Positions 24,029 through 34,588 of a DNA stretch of 64,000 nt are shown here, in pieces. Source of the stretch: Tolypeutes matacus (Eukaryota; Chordata; Mammalia; Cingulata; Chlamyphoridae); the NCBI GenBank assembly GCA_026826555.1, contig JAKSZT010054581.1, forward strand, positions 650,902 to 714,901, written 5' to 3'. The position numbers and the translations under genes were made by a program. How positions within the stretch are numbered: the stretch's first letter is position 1; each line of letters opens with the position of its first letter. The notes beneath the pieces are model-generated. The model did no database searches and was not told where the DNA came from. It saw only the letters and a list, made by a program, of their open reading frames with translations.

Positions 24029-25590
24029 GATATCATCTTACACCCAGTAGACTGTCAGCTTTTAAAAACAGAGGTCTACAAGTACTGGAGAGGATGTGGA
24101 AGAAAGGGAACCCTCATCCACTGTTGGTGGGAATGTAGAATGGTGCAGCCATTGTGGAGGACTATTTGGCGGTTCCTCAGAAAACTATAGAACTGCCATA
24201 CAACCCAGCAATTCCATTGCTGGATATATATTCAGAATAACTGAAAGCAAGGACACAAACAGATATATGCACACCAATGTTCATAGTGGCATTATTCACT
24301 ACTGTTAAAAGTTGAAATCAATCCAAATGCTTTCAACAGATGAATGGATAAACAAATTGTGGTATATACATACAATGGAATATTACTCAGTTGTAAGAAG
24401 AAATACAATATTAACACACAGGATAATATGGATGAATCTTGAGTACCTTATGTTGAGTGAAGTCAGCCAGGCCCTGAAGGACAAATATTATTGGACCTCA
24501 CTGATATGAATTAAGCAAATTGGGAAGGCTTACAGAGCTAGAGTCTAGAAGATAGGTTTACAGGAAATAGGAAAGGAGAAGATTGTGAGTCAATGCCCAT
24601 ATGGGCAAAATCTATGATAAGGTGTAAGTGCTTTGTTATGCATGACCATGGTGCAATGATACTATTGGGTTTGGCAGTGAAAGTTTGACAAGGTGGTATA
24701 GGGAGGAGGTTGGGTTGGGTTGTCCATGGAACTGGCAGTACGATTGGGGAGTAAGCAGGTGAACACTGGGGATTGGTGAGTAGGTGGTTGAAACTACAAT
24801 GTTGAGAATGCTCTTTTAGCAATATGTTAAGTGATGGCTGTTGGTTTAGGGTGTTGGATTAGGGGGGTATTCAGGACAGGGCACACCTGGGGCAGGTTTC
24901 TAGGGAGTGTGTGAATGTTCATCAGTGAGTGGAGACTCATATAATGAGCAGAAAGCTGGTGGGCTTCCATCCTAGTGAGGCCTGCTGTGTTCTCAAATGG
25001 AGGGATAGAAGTCTCTTGATAGCATGAGTGGTGCCTAGTGGGGGAGGACAGAACACTGTGTCATGCCCTCAGTTTTGTTACAAGTAACTATGGATCTTGT
25101 ACTTCAAGGAGTGAAGCATGGTGGTTGTCATGAGTCCTGAGGGGAGGTAGAGGGAGGAGTGGAATAGATAGAAGAGGGGACATTTTGGGAGTGATGGAAC
25201 TATTCTATATGATCTTGCTCTGATGGATACAGGCCATGGTAAACTACACCAAAATTTATAAAAGTGTATTTATAAAAGTGAAAAATATAAACCATAATAT
25301 AAACCATTGACCATGGTTAGTAGCTATGTTTCAGTATTTGTACATCAGTTATTAATTGTATTTGGCTGTTTTGTTGGCTTCATTTTTGAAGAAGTTTTGG
25401 GTCGCAGAAGGGTTACAACTGTGGTTGGGGGGGGTTCATTGTTGTGGAGTGTCAATGATGTTGGATACATGGGAAGAAGCCCTGGGCATACATATAAGAG
25501 ATATAAATGTGTTGAAATTTTCATTGGGCATTGTCACAGTAGGTGGGGATTCACACAATAACCAAAGGAATATTGAATTGACACCAGAAG
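24029..25590 (+). mobile_element. L1 fragment: ORF2 end plus proximal 3'UTR, without poly(A)
   Basis: Starts within the ORF2 C-terminal region (equivalent to about 36740), passes the ORF2 stop at 24507-24509, and covers the first ~1.1 kb of the 3'UTR. It stops near a point equivalent to 38410. No A-tail or clear target-site duplication is present, and about 30 bases of the host L1 seem lost at the site. The open frame 24312-24509 matches 37011-37224. Confidence 0.75.
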
Positions 25591-28408
25591 GATATTTTGT
25601 CTTCCAATACATGAACATAGAATGCCCTTCCATTTAGTTAGGTCTTCTTCAGGTTCTTTTAGAAATGTTTTGTATTTATCTGAATACAAGTCCTTTATGT
25701 CCTTGGTTAAGTTTCTTCCTAAATATTTGATTCTTTTAATCACTAATGTAAATGGAATTTTTCATTGACTTCCTTCTCAGTTTGCTCATTAGTAGTGTAT
25801 AGAAATGCTGCTGATTTTCACATTTTAATCTAGTATCCTGCCACTTTTCTGAACTTGTCTATCAGATCTTCTAGCTTTATGTGGATTTCCTATGTATGGG
25901 GTCATGTCATCAGCAAATAGCAAAATTTTGCTTCTTCCTTTCTTTTTGGATGACTTTCATTTATTTTTTTTTTTTTTGCCTCATTGTTCTAGCTAGAATT
26001 TCTAGCCAATATTGAATAACAGTGGTGATGGGGGGCATGCTTGCCTTGTCACAATCTCATTGGGAAATCTATCAGTCTTTCACTGTTGAGTACAATGTTA
26101 GCTCTGGGTTTTTCATATATTCACTTTATCATGTTGAGAAATTTTCCTTTGAGTCCTATCTTTCAGAGGGCTTTTATCAAGAAAGACTGCTGTATTTTGT
26201 CAAATGCCATTTCTGCCTTAATTAACATGATCATGTGGTTTTCTTCTTCAATTTATTGATGTGTTGTATTACAATGATTAGTTTTCTTGTGTTGAAACAC
26301 TCTTGCATATCTGTGATAAACCCCCTTCATACATTCTTTTAATGGCCTTTGTGTTCAGTTACCAATTATTTTGTTGAGGAATTTTGCATTAGTTTTCATT
26401 AGAAAAATTGGTTTGCAATTTTCTCTTTTTGTACTATCTATTTCAGGCTTTCAGATTAGGGTGATTTTGGGTTCTTTGAATGAGTTTGTTAGTACTCCTT
26501 CCATATTTTTGGAAAAGTTTGAGCAAGGTTTGTATGGCATCTTCTTTGAATGATTGGTAGATTTCACCTATGAAGGTATCTCATCCTGGACTTTCATTTT
26601 AGGGAGGTTTTTGATACCTGTTTCAATCTCTTCATTTGATATCAGTTTGTTGAGATCTATTCCTTCTACTGTCAGAGTAGCTTGTTCATGAATTTCTGAG
26701 AATTTGTCCACTGCATCTATGCTTGTCAGCATAAAGTTATTGATAATATCTCCTATGATCTCTTTTGTTCTGCGTGGTCATTGGTAATATTTCCCTTCTC
26801 ATTTCTGATTTTATCTTCATTTACTCTCATTCTTTCTTAGTTAGCCTCGCTAAGAGTTTGTCAATTTTGTTGATCTTCTTGAAGAACCATCTTTCATTTT
26901 TAAAGTTTTTCTATATTGTCTTTTGTTCTCAATTTCATCTATTTCTTCTCTAATCTTTGTTATTTCTTTCCTTTTGCTTGGATTGGTTTTCATTTTCTCA
27001 TTCATCCTTGTATGTAGTTTGGTCTTTAATATTTTTGCTCTTTGTCCTTGTAAGCATTTAGGACTGTAAATTTCCCTCTCAGCAGTGCCTTCACTATATC
27101 CCATAGATTTTGATATGTTGTGTTTTCATTTTCATTCATTCAGAAGATAGGTTTATAGGATTTACTGATTTCTCTTTAAATTCCTTCTTTGGTCCACTTT
27201 TTATTTAACATGATGTTTAGTCACCATATATTTGTGAATTTTTTCTTATGTGCCTGTTATTGATTTCCAACTTCACTCCATGATGATCAGAAAATTTCAG
27301 ACTTTTAAAATTTATTGAAATCTGTCTCATGACCCAAACTATGGTCTATCCTGCAGAAAAATTCATGGGCACTTGAGAAGAATGTATACCCTGCGGTTTT
27401 GGGTTTGCATATTCAATAAATGTCCATTAGGTCCAGTTCATTTATCATATTACTCAAGCTCTCTTACCTTATTGATCTTCTGTCCATATGCCCTATCCAG
27501 TGTTGAGAGTGGTGTATTGAAGTCTCTGACAATTATTGTAGATACTTCTATTTAATCCCTTCAGTACTGCCAGTATGTTCCTCATTTATTTGGGGGCACC
27601 CAGGTTATGTGCATAAATATTATTGTTGTTTATTCTTGTCGTAGTGTCCTTTGTAGTAGTATATAATGACCTTCTTCATCTCTTGAACACTTTTGCATTT
27701 TAATACTATTTGTCTGAAATTAGTGTCACAGCTCCTGATGTTTTTGTTACTATTTGCCTTGAATATCTTTTTCCAATCTTTCACTTTCAGCCTGTCTGTG
27801 TCCTTGTATCTAAGATGAGTCTTTAGTAGACAGTAAATAGATAGCTCATATTTTTTTAATCAATTCTTACAGTCTAAATCTTTTGATTGAGAAGTTCATT
27901 CCAATAACATTCAACATTATTACTGTAAAAACATTACTTACTTTGTCCATTTTGTCCTTTTGCTTTCTGTTGTTATATCTTACATATATGTCTTTTTATC
28001 TCTTTAGTTGCCCTTACTTAAGTCTTCATTTCTACACTCTTCTCCAGGGCTCTCTCCCTTATCTTTTCCCATCAAGCTGCAGAACTCTTTATAGTATCTC
28101 TTGCACATCTGATATCTTGTTTACAAAATCTCTTAGTTTTTGTTTGTCTTTGAAAACTTTAAACTCCCCCTCATGACTGAAAGATACTTTTTCCACATGA
28201 AATATTTTTTGGCTGACAGATTTTCTTTATCAGTACTTTTACTATATCATACACCTGACTTCTTAACTCTGTGGTTTCTGATGAAAGATTGACACAGTAT
28301 TATTGGGTTCCCTTGTGTGTGACACATTGGTTTTCTCTTGATGCCTTCAGAATCCTCTGTTTATTGCTATCATTTGATGTTCTGAATAGTAGGTGTCTCA
28401 GCATAGGT

Positions 28409-28624
28409 CTATTCAGATTTATTTTGTTTGAATAACATTGTCTTTCTTAGGCATTTGTAATGTATGTGTTTCATAAAGTTTGGGGAATATTCAGTCAGTA
28501 TTTCCTCAGATATTCTTTCTGCTCCCTTTCCATATGCATCTTCTTCTGGGACACATATAACACATATGTTTGTCCACTTTGCACTGTCATTCAAGTCCCT
28601 GAGATACTGTTCAATTTTTTCCAT
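28409..28624 (-). pseudogene. L1 ORF1 remnant (RNA-binding region)
   Basis: A 71-codon open frame starts MEKIEQYLRDLNDSAKWTNI and continues with VICVPEED. This corresponds to the junction between the coiled coil and the RRM-like domain of L1 ORF1. The conserved NIRIxGIPE motif appears here as NICVICVPE. Flanking parts are out of frame. Confidence 0.7.
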
Positions 28625-29320
28625 TTTTTTCTCTTTCTGTCCTTCTATCCTAAAATTTAAATGCTCTGTCTTCTAATTAACTTATTCTGTCCTCAGCCAA
28701 TTCTCAGCCAATTCTCAGTCTTGTCCTTCCCTAGGTAACTGGTTTTTGATGTTGTGTCTTTGTTCTTCCCTTTCCTCTGGCTCTTCAATATTTATTCTTT
28801 GTCTTTGTTACCTTTGGTTTGAATATGATATGCCAGGTGAAATTTTTTATATTTATCTTGCCTGGGGTTCTCTCAGCATCTTGGATCTATCAATGGTGTC
28901 TGGCATTAATTTTGTACAATACTCAGGCATTACTACATCATATTTCCTCTGTTTATCTCTTTCTTCTCCTTCAGTTACATCCACTACACTTATGTCACAC
29001 CTTTTGTAATTATCCCACAGTTTTGGATATTGTTTACCACTGTTTTCATTCTTTTTTCTCTCTACCTTTAGGTTGGGAAATTTCTACTAGTATGTTTACA
29101 GCACACTGGCTGTCTTCACTGGGTCAGGTCTACAGATGATCCCATTAAAGGCATTCTCCATAGGGCTCTTGGTTTCCATCCCTTATACTTGCTGAACTCT
29201 GCCCCAATTCCAGCACTGGTTTCAAAGCTCCGCCTCCTACTACCTACGACCATAGGCATTAACAGACAGGCTGCCTCCTCCCTGTTTCCATCATGGGTAT
29301 GTAGGTCAGAAATAAGCAAA

Positions 29321-30015
29321 GGGTAGTCATCTGAGTCTAATGAAATGCATTATCTTATTTTATTTTTACAGAAATTGTGTTAATTAATAACTTAAAACCA
29401 ACATTTTAAAAAGATAGTCTTATATTACAATCATTTTATTTTATATTTTAAATATCACTGGATTTTCAAATAGTTTCAGATTTTTCAACATGAATGACCA
29501 TTTTAAACTATCTCACTCTCTTTCAGGTTGTCCCAAGAATTAAGAACATGACTATGATCACATGAGTTTCTAGGATGAGAAGAAGAAAGTAGACCCACAG
29601 AATTGTTACAACATAAAAAGTTCTGTAAGTTCAAAAGGTGTAATAGTCAGCTCTAAAAAAAGGAATAAAAGAAACCCTAACCAACTAAGGATGTATACAT
29701 TTGAGGGAGACTCACAATTAATTCATATTGCTTCATTTGTTGTTCATGCACCTCCAAAGTACTTTAATAGTCTTGCTCATTTGTCCTCTGTTGAAAAAGA
29801 AAGGGGGAAAAAAGTTTGTGTTTACCTTCTATGTCTTAATGATAACTGGAGATTTCATTAGTAAACACATTAAGTATGAGTTTTTTCTAAACTAGAGAAA
29901 GTTGGACTTGTTCAAAGCCTGAGCAAAAGTCAGTTTTCTGAGTAAGTCTAGCAGGGCCACCTTTCCTAAGATGGTCAGATGCTATGGGAAAAGCTTGAGC
30001 TCAATGGCTAAAATT
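29321..30015. other. Unassigned DNA left of the long L1
   Basis: No gene is visible. The last bases include the left target-site duplication of the long L1, starting at 30016. Confidence 0.5.
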
Positions 30016-30026
30016 AAACATACATG
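30016..30026 (+). repeat. Target-site duplication of long L1 (left)
   Basis: AAACATACATG, found again at 40055-40065 immediately after the A-rich tail. It shows that everything between was inserted as one unit by target-primed reverse transcription. Confidence 0.85.
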
Positions 30027-31794
30027 GAGGAGCGGCAAGATGGCGTTGGTGTAGGAGGGTGCACACTGCAAGCTCCCACAGTGAGGCGGATTGTGGACGG
30101 GGTCCTGCCCGGGGGTCTGTGCTGTGCACACGTGGAGTGAGAAGCTTGGGACATCTATCTGCGCGGATCGGTGGCGTGGACCGAACGGTGGAGATTCGTG
30201 AGTTTTGAGGCTGCCGGTGGAGGTTGGCAGAGGCAGCTGGGCCCGCGGTTAGGGAAAAAAAAATAAAACGGCCATTTGGAGCCAGCTCTGGGGAGCTGGC
30301 TGCCTGGCGCCCCTTCGACCTTGTGTGAACAGAGCAAACGAGCTAGTCAGCACCCGGGGAACCGGAGGGGGGATTTTGGTCGGGGAATGGAGCTGATTTC
30401 CCTAGCCACCCAGGGATAAGACCCAGCCGCTGCGGAGCCAGGAGGAAGGGACACTTCCCAAAGAAGGGAGGGTTCGGTTGGAAGACAGGGAAGGGTATTA
30501 TATATTTTTAGACATCGATCTGGCTGCCTGCACCGCCCCCGTGGCTTTGGGGAGCAGATAAGCCTTACTGAAGCAGCACCAGGCTGAGAGCAGACGCGAA
30601 TCTGCACTCAAACTGATTTACTGAGCAGCCCAGTGACGCTGGAGCACGGCATCAGAAGGGGCGGAATCCGCCATCTTTAGCACTCCTCACTGACTAACAT
30701 CAGAGTTTCAGCTAACCTGGGGAGTCCGGAAAGTGGGATTGCTTGATTAATTTCCACGGGCCCACCTAGGGTCCCTTCCTTAAGGGGGTTGGTCTAGAAG
30801 AGGAATTATTTTGGGTCCTGCATTTGGCTAAAAAAAAAAAAAAAAAAAAAAGTGAGGTCACCTCAACAAATGAAAAATAAATTATTTTTAATTTAGTTTA
30901 ATAGCTAAAAGCTGCTTCAGGACATGCATATAGAACCCTGTGGGGAAATTCATTGATAAACACAAGTAGGCAGGAAGGATCCACGTGGACCCTAGGGGAA
31001 TCATTGACCCCCCTTAGCTCTGTTTGACTGCTTGCCTGTGTGGATCTTTGGTTTCTTTCTGTTACTTTCTGGTCTATTGCCATGATTCCCATTTTCCTCC
31101 CCCCTTCCTTTTTTCTTCTATTTTTTTTTTTAAATAGGTGCTGCCAGCTGGTCGCTTCTTTGCTGGGCTTCTTATTCAGTAATTTCCCACTCGCTGTATA
31201 TATTGATTCTGTATTACAAACTATCGCTTATCCTTCCTGCATGTTTCTGCCTTCTGTTTTCTGTTGTGGCTCTTAGAGACAACACTTTTTCATAGGCCCA
31301 CAACTTAAGGGTGTCAATTTCTATCCCATCTATTGTGTTTTCTTCTTCTTCTTTTTTCTTTTTTTTTTAAAATTAGTATTAACTTTTTCCTTTCAGACCT
31401 TCTCTACTATTTCTCTCCCTCCTCATAATTCTAGCCTTCTAAATCACTATATATATATTCCCCCATTTGTTTTCCCAGTCAATTGTAGGAACGCCATATT
31501 TTTTCCTAGTACTCTACACTGCCTACACAAGTTAAATATTCATCTCATTAAGTCTCATTTTGCCCCTCTTCTAACTTTTATCAATATTTCTATTATCCTT
31601 CTGCCTTCTTTACATCTTTTGATTCCTCTGGCCCTAACCTTTTGCCTTCAAAGGAACATAGAAAGAAGCAAGGAAATAAAATAAGAAGCAAAACTGCCAA
31701 AGAGAAAACTTAATTCACACGCAGAACCAACAGCTAAATAAAATTCTAGAGCATAGAGAAAAGCTAATCAACTGAACAAACCCATCAAGATAAT
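30027..31794 (+). promoter_or_regulatory. L1 5'UTR (internal promoter region)
   Basis: This 1.77-kb leader starts GGAGGAGCGGCAAGATGGCG-like, as L1 leaders often do. Its first 0.8 kb is GC-rich with many CpG dinucleotides, unlike anything around it. It then turns pyrimidine-rich after an A22 run at 30830-30851. L1 5'UTRs drive RNA polymerase II transcription from their first base; that role is known for the family and inferred here. Small open frames on either strand are not supported as genes. Confidence 0.8.
30036..30045 (+). promoter_or_regulatory. YY1-like site at L1 5' end
   Basis: CAAGATGGCG, ten bases from the element's first base. It matches the core of the YY1 site that positions transcription initiation in human L1. 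The placement supports 30027 as the true 5' end. Confidence 0.65.
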
Positions 31795-32782
31795 ATGATG
31801 ACCAGAGGGCAACAGAAAAATACAAATGACTCTGAGAAACTGGAAAACATGGACCAGTCCAGTGCACAAAATAAAAACCAGGAAGCAATGCAGTACATCG
31901 AAAAACTAATCAAAGCTATCCAAAAAAATATCATGGACCAACTTAAAGAACTGAAGGAAGAGATTAAGGATATAAAGAAGACACTTGGAGAACATACTGA
32001 AGAAATAGCTAACACACCTAAAAAGGTAATGGATATGATGGATGATGGCGAACAAAGACACAAGTCAAGAAATGAAAAAGACGCTGGACTCACATGGCAG
32101 CAGAATTGAACAGGCAGAGGAAAGAATTAGTGATATGGAAGACAATACAGTTGAAATCAAAGAGATTGTAGAAAAGATAGACAAAAAGATAGAAAAAATC
32201 CAGTATGGTCTCAGGGAATTAACCGATAATGCAAGATGCACAAACATACGCATTATGGGCATCCCAGAAGGAGAAGAGAAGGGAAAGGGAACAGAAGGAG
32301 TGTTGAAGGAAGTTATGGCTGAAAACTTCCCAACTCTATTGAGAGAGATGGATGTGCAGATCCAGGAAGCACAGCACACCCCAAATAGTATAAATCCCAA
32401 CAGGCCAACTCCAAGACATATACTTGTCAAACTATCCAATGCTCAAGACAAAGAGAAAATACTCAAGGCAGCAAGAGAAAAGAGAACCATCACATACAAG
32501 GGAAGCACAATAAGATTAAGTGCTGATTTCTCAGCTGAAACCATGGAGGCAAGAAGACAGTGGTATGACATAATCAAAACACTAAAAGAAAAAAACTTCC
32601 AGCCACGAATTCTCTATCCAGCAAAATTGGCATTCAAAAATGATGGAGAGTTCATAATATTCACAGATAAACAGCAATTAAGAGAGTATGTCAAGAAGAA
32701 ACCAGCACTTCAAGAAATACTAAAAGAATCTCTACAAGTTGAAAGGAAAAAACAAAGGAGAGAGAGTTGGAGGAGAGTTTAA
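31795..32782 (+). pseudogene. L1 ORF1 (RNA-binding chaperone), one frameshift
   Basis: ORF1 proteins form trimers that coat L1 RNA. The first ~85 codons from the ATG at 31795 are in one frame, and from about 32040 the homologous reading continues in the +1 frame to the stop at 32780-32782. Together they would give about 329 residues, close to the family norm. The N-terminal half is charged and coiled-coil-like, with a RIEQAEERISDMED block. The RRM-like domain is marked by NIRIMGIPEGE, and a basic C-terminal domain contains RPTPRHILVKL and the KRTITYKG region. It lies 64 bases before ORF2. Confidence 0.85.
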
Positions 32783-33868
32783 AAACAACTGAAAACTCAA
32801 AAAGAGAAACAAAACAATATATGACATACATTAACCCAAAGAAAAAATGACTGAAGTAAGAAATTCGTTACGAGTAATAACACTGAATGTTAATGGATTA
32901 AATTCACCAATCAAAGACACAGATTGGCAGAATGGATAAGAAAATATGATCCATCTCTATGCTGTCTACAAGAAACCCACCTTCGGCCCAGGGATTCAAG
33001 GGGCCTGAAAGTGAATGGCTGGAAAACCATTTTACAAGCTAACAATAGCCAAAAAAGGGCAGGAGTAGCTATTCTAATATCAGACAAAATAGACTTTAAG
33101 TGCAAAACTATTGTAAGAGACAAAGATGGACACTACATATTAGTAAAAGGAGTAATATCTCAAGAAGTGAGAACAATCATCAACATTTACGCACCTAATC
33201 GAGGGGCCTCAAAATACGTGTGGCAAACTCTATAAAAACTAAGAGGAGAAATAAATTCCTCTACAATTATAGCAGGGGACTTCAACACACCACTATCATC
33301 ATTAGACAGAACATCTAGACAGAGAATCAATAAAGAAACGAAGGCACTCAACAATACATTAGAAGATTTGGACTTAATAGACATATACAGAACACTACAC
33401 CCAAATACAGCGGGATTTACATTCTTCTCCAGTGCACATGGAACATACTCCAAAATAGACCACATGCTAGGCCACAAAACAACACTCAATGAATTTAAAA
33501 AGATTGAGATTATACAAAGTAATTTCTCTGACCACAACAGAATGAAGTTGGAAGTCAATAAGGGCCAGAGAAACAGGTTAGGCACAAGGATATGGAAGTT
33601 AAACAACACACTCTCAGACAAACAGTGGGTCAAAGAAGAAATTTCAAAAGAAATCAGTAACTACCTTGAAACTAATGAAAACAACAACACAACATATCAA
33701 AACCTATGGGATGCAGCGAAAGCAGTCCTGAGAGGGAAGTTCATAGCCATAAATTCATAAATTAAAAAAGAAGAAAGAGCTAAAATTGAAGACCTAACTG
33801 CACACTTGGAGGAATTGGAAAAGCAACAACAAACTAAACCTAAAGGAAGTAGAAAACAGGAAATAACC

Positions 33869-34028
33869 AAGATTAGAGCAGAACTAAATGAAATAGAGAA
33901 TAAGAAAGCACTGGAAACAATAAACAAAACCAAAAGCTGGTTCTTCGAGAATATCAACAAAATTGACAAACCCTTAGCCAGACTAACAAAGAAAAAGAGA
34001 GAACAGATGCAAATACATAAAATAAGGA
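33869..34028 (+). repeat. 160-base segment duplicated across the gap (left copy)
   Basis: Identical by eye, base for base, to 34429-34588 on the other side of the N run. It is ORF2 sequence. The pattern is that of two contigs that overlap but were not merged. Confidence 0.95.
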
Positions 34029-34428
34029 NNNNNNNNNNNNNNNNNNNNNNNNNNNNNNNNNNNNNNNNNNNNNNNNNNNNNNNNNNNNNNNNNNNNNNNN
34101 NNNNNNNNNNNNNNNNNNNNNNNNNNNNNNNNNNNNNNNNNNNNNNNNNNNNNNNNNNNNNNNNNNNNNNNNNNNNNNNNNNNNNNNNNNNNNNNNNNNN
34201 NNNNNNNNNNNNNNNNNNNNNNNNNNNNNNNNNNNNNNNNNNNNNNNNNNNNNNNNNNNNNNNNNNNNNNNNNNNNNNNNNNNNNNNNNNNNNNNNNNNN
34301 NNNNNNNNNNNNNNNNNNNNNNNNNNNNNNNNNNNNNNNNNNNNNNNNNNNNNNNNNNNNNNNNNNNNNNNNNNNNNNNNNNNNNNNNNNNNNNNNNNNN
34401 NNNNNNNNNNNNNNNNNNNNNNNNNNNN
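34029..34428. other. Assembly gap, 400 N
   Basis: A run of exactly 400 N. Translations across it are meaningless. The flanks repeat each other and the ORF2 frame is restored when the N run and one flank copy (560 bases) are removed, so no sequence is likely to be missing. Confidence 0.95.
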
Positions 34429-34588
34429 AAGATTAGAGCAGAACTAAATGAAATAGAGAATAAGAAAGCACTGGAAACAATAAACAAAACCAAAAGCTGG
34501 TTCTTCGAGAATATCAACAAAATTGACAAACCCTTAGCCAGACTAACAAAGAAAAAGAGAGAACAGATGCAAATACATAAAATAAGGA
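34429..34588 (+). repeat. 160-base segment duplicated across the gap (right copy)
   Basis: Right partner of 33869-34028. The sequence after it continues ORF2 (NEstopGDITT region), with a single TAA at 34594-34596. Confidence 0.95.

Larger units (their letters stand above)
21805..29320 (-). mobile_element. Old full-range L1, interrupted by a + strand L1 fragment
   Basis: Reading the - strand upward, 3'UTR sequence occupies 21805-22720, ORF2 runs 22720-24028 and 25591-27950, and ORF1 with 5' sequence runs 27950-29320. The interruption at 24029-25590 is an L1 piece on the opposite strand. Visible ORF2 landmarks include SIKRFRL-like endonuclease residues near 27890. The segment 28790-29320 resembles older HAL1-like sequence and may be a separate element. 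Confidence 0.7.
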
